Shown one piece after another: positions 11,263 to 22,800 of a DNA stretch of 64,000 nucleotides. The position numbers were made by a program, and so were the translations under genes. This stretch comes from Clusia tigrina (lineage: Eukaryota; Arthropoda; Insecta; Diptera; Clusiidae). The DNA lies in contig OV050030.1 in assembly GCA_920105625.2 (NCBI GenBank), positions 113,690,814 through 113,754,813 on the forward strand. Direction: 5' to 3'. The notes under the pieces were generated by a model, which was given only the letters and a program-made list of their open reading frames with translations, was not told where the DNA came from and ran no database searches. Each line of letters starts with the position of its first letter. The first letter of the stretch is position 1.

Positions 11263-13517
11263 AGTGTATCCAGGCAAATCTTCACCATGCTAAGGCTGCA
11301 ACGGCCGAACTTGGCAGAAGGTTTGCCTGTGGAAGCACCAACATAGGACTTATCCAGGAGCCCTGGATACATAGAGGCAAGATAGTAGGCCTCAAGACAC
11401 CAAACACACAGGTAATCTATGACGTGGGTGCACTCAAACCAAGGGCTGCACTTATCATTGATACCAACATTAAATATCTGCCATTTATAGAGTTTATGAA
11501 TGGCGACACAGCAGCAGCACTCGTCGAAGTGGATGCAAATGGGAAGAAAATAGAGGCTGTCGTAGCCTCAGCTTACTTTCCAGGAGACACCAACGAAGCA
11601 GCACCACCGAATATCATAGGTCTAGTGAACTACTGTAAGACACACAACAAGACGTTAATCATTGGTTGCGATGCAAATGCGCACAATACAATCTGGGGCA
11701 GTACAGATACAAACACAAGAGGTGAGTCGCTCCTAGAATATTTACTACAAACTAACATAGCTATTGTAAACAGGGGCAATAAACCCACCTTTGAAAATGC
11801 CATACGACAAGAGGTTCTTGACTTAACACTCATAACAAATAATTCACTTGATATGATCACGAACTGGAGAGTCTCTGATGAGGACTCAATGTCTGATCAT
11901 AAACATATTCTCTTTGAAATCATGGTGTTAAATAAGAGCGTAATGCTCTATAGAAGCCCTAAATCAACAAACTGGGATAAATACTCAGAGTGCTTAGAAA
12001 CTAAGCTAACCAGAAGCATGCTTCACATAAGATCGACAGAGGAATTGGATGCATCAGTTGAAGCTCTGACTGACTCCATTATATCCTCATATCACGAATG
12101 TTGTCCACTCAAGACAAAAACCTCAACGAAGAGGGTCCCTTGGTGGAACAAAGAACTAGCTAATTTGCGTCAAATAGCAAGGTCTAAATTCAATGTCGCA
12201 AAGAAATACAAAACATGGGACGAATATAAAAAATCCCTGACACTATACAACAAGGAACTGAGGAAATCAAAAAGGAACTCATGGAAAAACTTCTGTGAAG
12301 AACTTAAAGATGTCCCAACGACAGCCAGAATACAAAAATCACTGTCCAAGGGGGTAATTAATCCAATTGGCACTCTAAAGGCACCGGATGGTACTTTCAC
12401 AAACACTTTTAAGGATACACTAGAGCTTCTTCTTAAAACTCATTTCCCTGATTGCCGGCCTAACACAACCAGCGACAACGATCATGGGGTGTCAGCGTAC
12501 AATCGCTACAGGGCAAGAACCTCTACTATCTTCAGAATAGTAAAATTTGAAAGTGTTGAATGGGCAATCAACTCGTTTAAACCCTACAAATCACCTGGAC
12601 CTGATGGTATATTTCCAGCCGTACTTTCAAAAGGGACCAGGAGATTAATACAAATTTTGGTTCAAATCTTTAGATCTACTTTAATATTGGGATATGTTCC
12701 TAAGGTTTGGCGGGAGGTTAAGGCTATATTCCTATCAAAGGGTGGAAATAAACCCCCCGAATCTCCCAAATCCTACAGGCCAATCAGTCTAACGTCCTTC
12801 ATGTTAAAAAACATGGAAAAGATATTGGACTGCTACCTAAGAGGGGAGGTAATCTCTGATACTCCACTACATAAGCTACAATTTGCCTATCAAAAAGGGA
12901 AATCTACAGTCACAGCACTGCACACAATTGTTCGTGATATTGAAAAGGCACTAGGCCTAAAGGAGGTAGCCCTCTGTGCATTCATGGACATTGAGGGTGC
13001 TTTCGACAATGCGAACTTTCAAGCAATAGAACTGGCACTCTCCAACAGGGGAGCAGATCCAGCAATAGTAAAATGGGTAAGCAATATGCTAAACCAAAGA
13101 ATAATCACAGCCTCTTTAGGGCAAGTTAACATGAGTGTTACAGCGGTAAAGGGATGTCCGCAGGGGGGAGTACTATCACCACTGCTATGGTCCATACTAG
13201 TTGATAACCTAATACAGATCCTTAATAATAAAGGATACAAAACAATTGGATATGCAGATGACATATCTATAATAATCCAAGGCAATCATGAAAGGACTAT
13301 TGGAGACCTGATGCAAGATGCCTTAGACACAACATGGGAGTGGTGCAGGAAACTATCAATCAACCCCACCAAAACCACTATTGTCCCCTTCACCAGGAAA
13401 AGGACATTTGATATCCCAACATTAAAAATAAATGGAATAGAGGTACCCTTACATGAAGAGGTAAAATATCTAGGTATCATCCTGGATAAAAAAACTCACC
13501 TGGGAGGCACACCTTAA
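11259..13517 (+). CDS. LOA1 ORF2, endonuclease and reverse transcriptase part
   Basis: A 752-codon frame starting at the ATG of the ATGA overlap. Endonuclease motifs: QEPWI near residue 31, GCDANAH at residues 136-142 and SDH at 212-214. RT motifs: KSPGPDGIFPAVL, SYRPISLTSFMLK, FAYQKGKSTVTALH, FMDIEGAFDNANF, CPQGGVLSPLLWS and the catalytic YADD at residues 665-668 (13251-13262). All catalytic positions I can recognise are present. The frame ends early at 13517 because of one extra A in the seven-A run at 13488-13494. The frame then continues in the +1 register into the RNase H part. The protein nicks target DNA and copies element RNA by target-primed reverse transcription. Confidence 0.9.
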   Translation: MKCIQANLHHAKAATAELGRRFACGSTNIGLIQEPWIHRGKIVGLKTPNTQVIYDVGALKPRAALIIDTNIKYLPFIEFMNGDTAAALVEVDANGKKIEAVVASAYFPGDTNEAAPPNIIGLVNYCKTHNKTLIIGCDANAHNTIWGSTDTNTRGESLLEYLLQTNIAIVNRGNKPTFENAIRQEVLDLTLITNNSLDMITNWRVSDEDSMSDHKHILFEIMVLNKSVMLYRSPKSTNWDKYSECLETKLTRSMLHIRSTEELDASVEALTDSIISSYHECCPLKTKTSTKRVPWWNKELANLRQIARSKFNVAKKYKTWDEYKKSLTLYNKELRKSKRNSWKNFCEELKDVPTTARIQKSLSKGVINPIGTLKAPDGTFTNTFKDTLELLLKTHFPDCRPNTTSDNDHGVSAYNRYRARTSTIFRIVKFESVEWAINSFKPYKSPGPDGIFPAVLSKGTRRLIQILVQIFRSTLILGYVPKVWREVKAIFLSKGGNKPPESPKSYRPISLTSFMLKNMEKILDCYLRGEVISDTPLHKLQFAYQKGKSTVTALHTIVRDIEKALGLKEVALCAFMDIEGAFDNANFQAIELALSNRGADPAIVKWVSNMLNQRIITASLGQVNMSVTAVKGCPQGGVLSPLLWSILVDNLIQILNNKGYKTIGYADDISIIIQGNHERTIGDLMQDALDTTWEWCRKLSINPTKTTIVPFTRKRTFDIPTLKINGIEVPLHEEVKYLGIILDKKTHLGGTP

Positions 13518-14853
13518 CTCGGTAATAAAAAAAGCCACGAAAAACCTTTGGACTACAAACCAACTTCTGGGAAAATCCTGGGGTCTGAGCCCCAAAATGA
13601 CCTTCTGGATATACACCCAAATGGTTAAACCCATCATACTATATGGGGCATTGGTATGGTGGGGAAAAACAAAACAAACAACAGCCAAATTAAAACTGTG
13701 CAAATTACAAAGGCTGGCATGCCTAAGCATCACAGGGGCTATGAGAACTACCCCAACTGCTGGCATGGAAGCGCTGTTAAATTTACCACCGCTACACCTA
13801 GCAATACAAGAGGAAGCTGCAAGGCAAGCACTCTTAATCCATGCAAATGAAAAATTCAAACCAGCAAATCTCACTGGACACCTAGAAATTCTAAATTTGG
13901 TCAAAGATGCTATGCACATGACCCAGGTAAGTGACCACACAGACTCAGTACTCAATTTCACCAAGAGGTACAATGTCATATTCCCATCAAGGGAGGAGTG
14001 GAACGATAGCCCAACATGGCTACACGATGATTCGCAAAAATGGTATACAGATGGATCCAAAACGCTCAAGGGGGTAGGAGCAGGAATAGTGGGACCTAGA
14101 GCACACAAATCAATAACCCTAAGTGCAGATACCACGATTTTCCATGCGGAGCTCTATGCTATAATGGAAACAGTGGAAATCTTATCTAAAAGAGGACTTA
14201 AAGGAGTAAAAATTAAAATACTCTCAGACAGTCAATCAGTCCTCAAAGCTCTTAAAAGCTACACATTTACATCAAAAGTCCTTATAGAGTGTAACAACGC
14301 ACTCAACGAACTGGCCATCCACAATCAGGTCTCTCTGGTTTGGGTGCCAGGACACGAAGGTAACGAAAAGGCAGACCTTTATGCCAAAAAAGGGGCTGAA
14401 GGATCATTTATTGGACCCACCCCCTTCTTTGGCTTTAATAAAAACAACATAAAACAAGAGACCAAAAAATGGATCCAACATAAAATCAGCGAATATTGGA
14501 ATGGCATTGACGGCCTCGATCACTCCAAAAAATTCCTGAGCTTTGACGCTAATAGAGCAAAAATCGCTCTTACCTTAAACAAAAAATGCCTTAGATCACT
14601 CTCTGGAGCATTAACAGGCCACTTCGCCTGCAACAAACACCTACACAAAATAGATATATCTAGCACGAGCACTTGCAGATTCTGCTGTGATGAAGAGGAG
14701 TCTGTGGGACACTTAATCACCAACTGTGATGCATTAGGCCACAGGAGACACAGGATCTTAGGTTCCTATATACTAGAAGATGAAGACCTTCAAATGCTCT
14801 GTCCAAAGGAGCTGGTCCGATTCCTTGATATAGTAAGTATACTAAATAATTAA
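13492..14853 (+). CDS. LOA1 ORF2, RT thumb, RNase H and zinc-motif part (frameshifted)
   Basis: This continues ORF2 in the next register after the A-run; no separate start codon is expected. The region 13597-13800 is the RT C-terminus (LYGALVWW, QRLACLSITGAMRTTP). RNase H follows: YTDGSK at about 14044, HAELYAI, SDSQSVLKAL and GHEGNEKAD, so all four acidic or histidine catalytic positions are present. The C-terminus has CRFCCDEEESVGHLITNC, a CX2C-X7-H-X4-C motif. It ends at 14853, about 80 bp before the 3' tail. The encoded RNase H would remove template RNA. Only the single-base frameshift separates it from the RT part. Confidence 0.88.
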   Translation, partial: KLTWEAHLNSVIKKATKNLWTTNQLLGKSWGLSPKMTFWIYTQMVKPIILYGALVWWGKTKQTTAKLKLCKLQRLACLSITGAMRTTPTAGMEALLNLPPLHLAIQEEAARQALLIHANEKFKPANLTGHLEILNLVKDAMHMTQVSDHTDSVLNFTKRYNVIFPSREEWNDSPTWLHDDSQKWYTDGSKTLKGVGAGIVGPRAHKSITLSADTTIFHAELYAIMETVEILSKRGLKGVKIKILSDSQSVLKALKSYTFTSKVLIECNNALNELAIHNQVSLVWVPGHEGNEKADLYAKKGAEGSFIGPTPFFGFNKNNIKQETKKWIQHKISEYWNGIDGLDHSKKFLSFDANRAKIALTLNKKCLRSLSGALTGHFACNKHLHKIDISSTSTCRFCCDEEESVGHLITNCDALGHRRHRILGSYILEDEDLQMLCPKELVRFLDIVSILNN

Positions 14854-14936
14854 GTACGAAGGGGCGCACAATATATCAAGTTGGTCGCAGTGCATAAAGG
14901 CCTTAGCCTAACCCTTACAATCATTACATCATTACA

Positions 14937-14948
14937 TTAAACCGTTAT
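14937..14948. repeat. Right target-site duplication of LOA1
   Basis: Partner of 10896-10907. It directly follows the LOA1 tail of ATTACATC-type repeats. Confidence 0.8.
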
Positions 14949-16130
14949 GAATTACCACAAATTTCCCGTGCGACAAATAGTTTGTGAGTAGATTGTGGAC
15001 GTTTCCAGGCATTAACTTTTTAAGTTTGTATAAGAGGCCCTCGTGCCATACTTTGTCAAAAGACTGAGTTATCGGGACAATGCGATGCACTTGTTCTATC
15101 GTGCTATGATGTTTTCTGAAGCCAAACTGGTGTTGAGGGATTTTTTGCCCATCTGTTATTATATTGGATATTGCCTTAACAAAGAGTTTTTCAAATATTC
15201 TCGAAAGCAGAGGTAGGAGGCTGATCGGCCTCACGACACGAGCATATGGTCCTTGCCGGGTTTCGCTACCGTAATGATTTTGGACATTTTCCAGTCTATT
15301 GGGTAATAGCCGAATCGAAAGATAGCGTTGAAGAGACGCACTAAACGAATACAAGCTGAATGGCGTAGTTCTTTTATCATCCTACCTGTTATTTGGTCAT
15401 GTCCCGGGGCTTTTTTAATGTTTAGGTCTTTGTACACCGCTTGAAATACATTTTTCTTTTTTATTACTAGAGGTATTTGTGTGTGCTTCGAAATCAAAGT
15501 CGGAAACTGGAAGCTCGTTGTTTGCGGATTTGGGGTGAAAACTCCGTTAAGGTGGCTAGCGAACAGAGTACCCTTCTCACTGCAACTTCTGGCCCAGGTT
15601 CCGTCACTTAAACGTAGAGGCGGGTCGGTGAGAACGGGACGCTTCAAGTTTCTCGCTGCTCTCCACAAGGAATAATAAGTAGATTTAGTGGGGGATAACT
15701 TTTCAAGACACTGCTGAACTTTTTTTACTCTTGTCGCTTTAAGGATCGTTCTAAGCTTCCTGGAACAGCATGACAGTTGATTTTTAAGGTTTGGTGATTT
15801 GGATTGTTGCCATTTCCTTCTCAGATTCCTTTTCTGTTTATCTAGAGCGTCGATCTCAATAGAACTGAAGAATGAGTTTCTCATTATGTATTGGTTTTTT
15901 TTACAGGAGTAGCTACTTTAGCCCCTAATAGCATCAGCTGATTTAATGTTTTAATGGCACAATGTATGTCATGGGAGTTTGTCAGTTTACAGTCATGCTG
16001 AAGGTGAGTGCTTATGAATTTTTTGTAGTTTATCCGGTTGCTAAATTTATTATGTAGCATTAAATGTGAATCTGGTGGGGGTGTAATAGTGGAGTTGATT
16101 TTGATTGTTGTTGGCGAGTGGTCTCAGTAT
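14937..16130 (-). pseudogene. Jockey J1 ORF2, linker and RT N-terminal part
   Basis: From the right, the minus strand carries an endonuclease tail (SP-T-I-K-I-N-S type, near 16110), a linker with RNLRRKWQQSKSPNLK and YYSLWRAARNLKRP, then RT motifs KKAPGHDQITGRMIKEL, RFGYYPIDWK and AKPGKD. After a frameshift near 15235 it continues with RPISLLPLLSRIFEKL, HQFGFRKHHSTIEQVHR and FDKVWHEGLLYKLKK. It stops at the LOA1 insertion point. Stops and frameshifts make it non-functional. Confidence 0.85.
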
Positions 16131-16139
16131 AGATCATAT

Positions 16140-18195
16140 AGATCATATAATTTGTGTTTTTTTTGGTATACCGAGATTTAACCATCTGCAAAATTGTCTT
16201 TTAGCTGGACTTGACCCGATCTTGTTTGCGAATATCTCCGAACCCAACGTATTTTCAGAAATATGTTGTTATGAGTTATTTTGCTATTTTTACTGCAGAT
16301 TCAACATTTCCATTCGGTTGTTGATTATACGGATTTGAGATCTCATATTGAAACCCCCATTGTGATGAAAATTTCTTTCGGCATTTACAAAATTTGCTCC
16401 GTCAGTGATGACTTTTAAAGGAATACCGGGTCCTCCAAAATTTGTTCGACTCATGTCTATTGTTGTTTTTGCTGAAAGGCTGTTCATCGATCTCATAAAA
16501 ATCAGAATAGTGGTCACCTGTTATCAAAAAATGTCTCTTCATTTCTTTAATTTTTACCTCACTCACGTCCATTGAGATGACTTCGAATGGTCATATTATA
16601 TATATATTTCCGAAATTGTTAACGGTGTACTCTGTTGGTTTCTAATAAATTTGTTACATAACTCACAGTCTTCAATCTGACGTTTTATGCTATCTGTCAT
16701 ACCTCTCTAATAGAGTATTGATCTTGCTAGTCTTATAGTCGACTCTATTCCTAAAATTGGTTGATTTAAACAATCAAGTATTTCCTTCCTCATATGTTAT
16801 GGAACCAGTATTCTATTGGGTTTAAATATAATTTTGCTGTTTTTCACCAACTCATCTCGAATATTCCAAATGTCTCTTAGCTTAATTTTTTTCCGGCCAG
16901 CCATCATTTATTGCTTTCCTTAATATATTCATAACGTTGTCTTGGGCCGTAGCTTGTTGAGTTTTGATAATCATCTGGTTGCCGATCCTTTTGTTCTCGA
17001 TCTTGTTCTTTCAATTATTCTTCTATTTTATATAATTCAAACGATTTCTCTTTACGTTAACTTCATTTGGTGCTCTTAATAAAGTTGTTTTTATACAGAA
17101 ATTGTATATGTGAAGTGATAGACTTTGGATCTCTTAGGTGTCTTCAATAAAGATTTCTTGAAAATACTGATGAGTGGTAAATGATATCTTTCAATTAGTA
17201 CAAATTTCTTCCGTAAATATTATGGTCGTTTTGCACTCAAAAAGGATAACCAATATCTCTTTCTCAATTTGTGCATAATTCATATTTCCTTTGTGTTGGT
17301 GTTAGTATTTTTGAAGTGTACACCCCAATGCGAATAATGATCCAACTGTTTGTATCGTTGCCTATTTCTTCATATCAAAATATTTTAGAACTGGATTATT
17401 TGTTATAACAGGGTTTATTTTTGTAAATGCTTTTTCCTGCACATCATTCCATGAAAATCAAATTTAATGTGCTTTCCTTAGATGTTCAGATGTTTGGAAT
17501 GAACTTACTCAAATAGGTCGCCTTACCCAGAAAGCGCATAATTTTCGATTGATGGTCTTGGAATGTTGATGATTGCGTTAATTACTTCAGGATCGGTTTT
17601 TTAAACTATCTTCTGTTAAGATATGACCAACAAATTTTATATATGTTCGGTCGATTCTCAATTTCTCACGATTTATCTTCAAATTTTCTTTCCTTAGACG
17701 TTCAAGTAATTGTTTGTTGTGATCTCGAGTTGCCTCTTTGGTATTTTTCCCTTTTCCTACCACAAATACTTCTGCAAATTACCTCCTTCAAACCATAAAC
17801 GACCTGAATTTACTCTATTTGGAAGATTTGCATTGCTGGTTTTACTCTAAATGGTAGTTTCTTAAATCTATGCTTTCCAAAAGTTCTCCAATTCCTTAAT
17901 TTGATGCTCGTTTTATCCAACTCCAACTACAAAAAACGCATTATTTCATCGAATACACTAAAAGCCTTTGCACCTGCTAGTTCCGTAAGTATCTTTTAAA
18001 GTGTTGGTAATTGGTATTTTACATCCCTAAAAGCTTCATTCATTCTTAACCATAACAATGTTGCTTGTCCATGAAGTATGTTCTAGTTGATTTGCAATCT
18101 CATCAAATGTTATTGCTAGTTGCTCACGTAACGTTAGTGGAATTATTCATGGTGGTTCGCTTCTCAGTGTTGCAATTTCATCAATTTCTAATCTA
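16140..18195 (-). pseudogene. Decayed Gypsy-type LTR retrotransposon pol (RT, RNase H, integrase)
   Basis: No long frame survives, but the minus strand read across frames gives the pol order. Near 18100-17750: RT entry (ANQLEHTSW) and an LPNRVN-like block. At about 17780-17590: VVGKGKNTKEATRDHN, LLERLRKENLKINREKL, YIKFVGHIL. At 17480-17250: RNase H-like NPVLKYFD and YAQIEKEIL. At about 16740-16620: integrase zinc-domain part ARSILY-RGM and DCELCNKFI. At 16520-16150: integrase core GIPLKVITDGANFVN, then NPYNQQPNGNVESAVK. No LTRs were found. It lies between Jockey J1 and the (AT)n tract. Confidence 0.75.
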
Positions 18196-18226
18196 ACTTA
18201 TCCAGTCAACTTGCCCAAACCCTCGA

Positions 18227-18341
<115 letters not shown>

Positions 18342-18438
18342 TCTTCTTGCCTTTGTGCTTGTGTGACCTCCGGTTTTAATTAAATGCCTTCCCACGGTCC
18401 AAAGGCTCTGCCGTGGGCGACCATATACCCTAACACTC

Positions 18439-19815
18439 GTGGGAATTTATATATATATAGGTCTAACCAAAAAACAAAAAACACAAATAAACGATGAATC
18501 TGCTGATGGGCAATCATCGTCGGTCATTTCGACCGACCCAGCTGTTGGGTTGGAGATCTCCTCTTCAGTTGCGTGCAGAGTTGTTGCAAATGCACCTAGC
18601 CAAGTCACAACATCATCTACGTTGGTAGGTGTTGTTGACCAACAATGCTACGCATCAGCATCTACGGTGTTGACTGCAGTTGCAAAAAATAAAACTTTTC
18701 TGGCTTCGATACCACCACCACAGAATCTTGAATCAGGTCATGAGTCAATGGTGACAACAACAATATGACCTCAGACAAATCTGGGTGCACGGTTATTGGT
18801 TCAGACCTAAGCAATCTGAACATAAAAAGTGACTTCATAAAAATTACTTTGGCAGAGAAGAGACACTTCAAGCAAGCGTTGACAGGTGGTCACTCTAGGG
18901 AAAAGGCCCTAGAGATTGCTAAAAGTGAGGCCACGGCGAAAAGGGCTCGCTCAGAAGAGTCCCCAACAGAAACGCCATCTATCAAGAAGACCAAAACGTC
19001 ACCTTATGTAGGTGAGCCAACGTTTAGTCAAGTGGCCAGCATTATTCGGCTGGGAATTGTTACGACCGATTTAATAAGGGCGCCATTCACTAAGAACAGT
19101 TGGTTCTAATCCAAGAGACCGTTATTGACGTTATGATAGAGGTCAACGACAATAACAACAAACCAGTGTTTGAGGACCTAGCAAAGAGAAACGGATGATC
19201 ACTGTTCCTATGCTCAAATGAGAAATGTTGTTTGGAAATGACGCTCGGTGAGGTATCAAAGTTTCCAAAAACGTATGTGCTCAGAGGCTACTGCTCACAG
19301 AGCACCGAGCTTCCAACTGAAAAAATTCTTGCCACCATTGGGGCGCAGAATGCAATGGCAGCGAAAAATTGGAAGGTGATCCTAAGGTCGACCGTGGGTG
19401 CGTCGCTTCACTTTCACAGTGCAAAGGGAAGATAGCCTATCGCTATGGACTTGTGCGTCTCATATTAAAGAGCAACAAATGCGCAGAAAAAGTCAGAGAT
19501 AGCGCAAAAAAACCAACAACACCGACTCTCGGGAGCAGTGCTAAAGGGCATGCTGGTGACACAAGGTCCAACGAAGCGGAGGCTAATACACCATCGACTA
19601 CCAAAGCCGCGCTAGAACGACAAAGAGAACTCTCAGGCACAAAAACAACAACAACAAAACAGGATGCCGCAGTATGGCATGCGCGGAAAGCGCCTCAGCA
19701 TGACAAAACAAAAGCCAAGCATACTAGGGGCTATAGAGACCACAAAACAAGGGTCCTAGGGGCACAAGGCTCCAGAAACTCGCTGCGGAAAGCCGCCGCA
19801 AATGAGCAATCTTAA
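18439..19815 (+). pseudogene. LOA2 ORF1 (gag-like), broken
   Basis: At least three frames are needed. 18439-18768 is a serine/threonine-rich N-terminal part. 18765-19109 contains KRHFKQALTGGHSREKALEIAK and a KRARSEESPTETPSIKK basic segment. 19130-19440 carries the domain corresponding to the LOA1 ORF1 C-terminus (GYCSQSTELPTEKILATIGAQN, then NWKVILR). 19369-19815 is a lysine/threonine-rich tail. The stop at 19813-19815 overlaps the presumed ORF2 ATG at 19802 by 14 bp. Breaks occur near 18770, 19109 and 19400. Confidence 0.7.
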
Positions 19816-22800
19816 AGTGCTACAGGCGAACTTGCACCATGCTAAAGGACCATCGGCCATCCTGTGCAAGAGATTCGGTGACGAAGTGGCAAAATCAAAT
19901 GTCTTACAAATAAAGGATGCAAGTTGGTTTATTAGCACTGTTCGCGGCCCAGAGCGGCGATTTTGATTGATTTTAATACTAACCATTTTCTCATTTCATA
20001 ATTTAATAGTTAAGATCTAGTAGCTATCTTTGTTGAAGGCTCAACAGAGAAGGGAGCGCAGGAAATTGTTTGTGTACTCGCCTACTTTCCAGGTGAGTCA
20101 AACATTATACATCCCATGGAGGGCCTTATTGGGCACTGCCACAACAACAATCTGCAGTATGTGATTGGTTGTGATGCAAACGCGCACCATTATGTATTGG
20201 GAAGCTCGGACATTAACAATAGAGGTGAGTCTCTCTTAAGTTTGCTCTTAAGTAAAAATGTTAACATGTGTAATAAGGGTAAAAGGCCAACCTTTATTAA
20301 TCCGGTTAGAGAAGAGGTATTAGACTTGACTCTAACCAGTCCTCACATCGCCAATTTGGTTAGTAATTGGCATGTATCTGACGAGCCCTCTCTGTCAGAT
20401 CATTTACATATAAGATCCGATTTACCTGGTAAATTTGAATTAGAAAATGAAGTCTTCAATCCAACAAAGACAAATTAAGGGAATTATTAGAATCAAGAAC
20501 CAATTCGCTGCCTACAAGTATAAGTTATGTCGGTGAACTCGAGGAGCCGGTGTATCGACTAAATGATATAATAATTTCAACATATCATGAAAGCACTGCG
20601 GCCAAAACACACAATGTGACTCGTAATGTCCCATGGTGGAATCACAAACTTGCAGATATGCGTAAAAAGATAAGAAAACTGTTCAATCGTCGTAAACGCA
20701 CGAAGATGTGGGTCGCTCTTGACAAACTACAACAAAGAACTAAGAAGAACCAAGCGTGAGTCTTGGAAAAAATTTTGTGAAAGCATAGTCGAAACGGCAG
20801 AGAGCGCTAGGTTCCACAAAGCTTTACGCAAGGAACACTCGAATGGTGTTGCAACTTTAAGAAGACCAGATGGATCTTATACAATGAATTGGAGGGACAT
20901 TCTAGAATACCTGCTTCAAGTGCACTTCCCGGGGTCAATTAAAGTGTCACTGACACTGGAGCAGCCGTCATGCAACCGATGGGCCATATTAGACAAAATA
21001 TCCTGGAGTTTGTCTGGAGTAATATTTACCCCAGACAAAGTTAGATGGGCTGTTGGGTCCTTTAAACCAATCAAGACACCAGGTGAGCATAACATTTCTC
21101 CAGGCCTCTTGATAAGAGGACTGGATATAATGCTTGAATCACTTGTTGATATTTTTAGGAACAGTTTCAGCAGGGAGTACATACCATCCATATGGCGTAA
21201 AGTCAATGTGGTATTTATTCCAAAATTGGGCAAGAGGTCCAACGAACTACCTAAATCTTAAAGACCTATCAGTCTCACGTCGTTTCTTCTAAAAACTATG
21301 GAAAGATTGGTGGATCTACATATGAGAGAAGCGCTAAACAGCACACCACCTCTGCATCAGTCTCAGTCTGCATATAATAGGGGGAAATCCACGGAGGGAG
21401 CGCTTCATTACCTTGCAACAAAGATAGAGAAAGCTCAATATTCCAAGCAAATTGCTTTATGTGCCTTATTAGATGCCGAGGGTGCCTTTGATAATACCAG
21501 TTACGGCTCTATCGAAGGGGCTCTGCAAAAATATCGATAAACCGACTGTTGGGTGGGTTAAAACGATGTTAAAAAGTAGAAAAATTAGCTCATCTCTGGG
21601 AGACGGGGCCGTATCAGTCAAGGCAATGAGAGTCTGTCCTCAAGGCGGTGTGTTGTCACCCCTTCTATGGTCTTTAGTTATTGACGATCTTTTAGTCAAT
21701 CTACAAGAGTTAGGCTTCGAGGCAATTGGATATGCTGACGATCTTGCTGTCATTATTAGTGGCAAATTTGAAAGAACAGTATTCGACATTATGAATCATC
21801 ATCTCAGAATGGTGTCGCGCAGAGGGGTTATGCATGAATCCTAGCAAAGCCATTCTCGTTCCTTTTACAAACAGATTAAAATTGAATCTTGGTACAATAG
21901 CTGTTGAGGGAATCAATATAGAATATTCCAATGAAGTCAAATATCTAGGTGTAGTTCTGGATAAGCGACTGAATTGGAACTCTCACCTACACTCGGTGAT
22001 AAACAAAGCACAAGAGCAATGTGGGCATGTTGAAGTCTCTTTGGTAGAACATGGGGTCTAGACTCAAAAATGATACAATGCATGTATGTAATGATGGTTA
22101 GACCAATCATTACCTAAAAATCCCTTGTGTGGTGGCCCAAGACAACAAAAGAATCTGGTAAGAAAATACTTACAAGATTTCAAAGACAGGCTTGCGTGGC
22201 AATCACCGGTGCCATGCGAAACTGCCCAACCGCTGCTATTGAGGCTATAATAGGACTATCCCACCTACACGCATTCGTGAAAAAATGTGCTGCTAGAAGC
22301 GCATTAAAGATGAAGATCGTGGCTAGACAAGAACCTCACGACTATGGTCATTTCAATATTTTGAATAACATACCAGATCAAAACATAATCTGCTCAATAA
22401 CGGACTATATAATTCCAAAACGACAAGTTGATCGCAATTTTGAGATTATTATCGCAAACCTTGATTAATGCGATACAGGAGGACCTTGGGTCAACCCTAG
22501 AAGTCTGGAATGGTTCACAGACGGTTCAAAAAAAAAAACACCGGAGTCGGTGCAGGGGTCTATGGACCAAATACCAAAATCTCAGAACCAATAGGCAAGT
22601 AACCTAGCATCTTCCAGGCTGAAATTCAAGCAATCTCAATCTGTATGAGAACAAATCTGAAAAGGGGTATCAAGGGTGCACACATAACTATCTATTCAGA
22701 TAGTCAAGCTGCATTATAGGCATTAGCTTCATATTCTTTAGAATCGAAACTGGTGGAAGAATGCTTCAACAACTTACAATCTTTAGGTGCAACAAATAAA

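Larger units (their letters stand above)
10908..14936 (+). mobile_element. LOA-clade (I-group) non-LTR retrotransposon LOA1, nearly intact
   Basis: A plus-strand element with the ORF1 C-terminus, then ORF2 with endonuclease, RT, RNase H and a C-terminal CCHC-type motif. The RNase H separates it from Jockey, and the overall motif set fits the LOA group (LOA, Bilbo and Trim type). It is 5'-truncated inside ORF1 and ends in tandem ATTACATC-like units (about 14918-14936). A 12-bp target-site duplication shows insertion into Jockey J1. Apart from the truncation and one single-base frameshift it is the best preserved transposon in the window, so it is probably among the youngest. Confidence 0.85.
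9962..16130 (-). mobile_element. Jockey-clade retrotransposon J1, split by LOA1
   Basis: The Jockey sequence lies in two minus-strand blocks, 9962-10907 and 14937-16130. The element reads continuously across the LOA1 insertion: the right block ends in RT motif FVVIHNGL and the left block resumes at VRYNGLTSDP. T-rich runs at 9968-9987 mark the poly(A) end. The 5' end is truncated in the endonuclease C-terminus near 16130. Jockey-clade elements lack RNase H, and none is seen here. Confidence 0.85.

Noticed and set aside
13470..14135. 221-codon minus-strand frame
   Set aside because: Shadow of the LOA1 RT/RNase H coding region.
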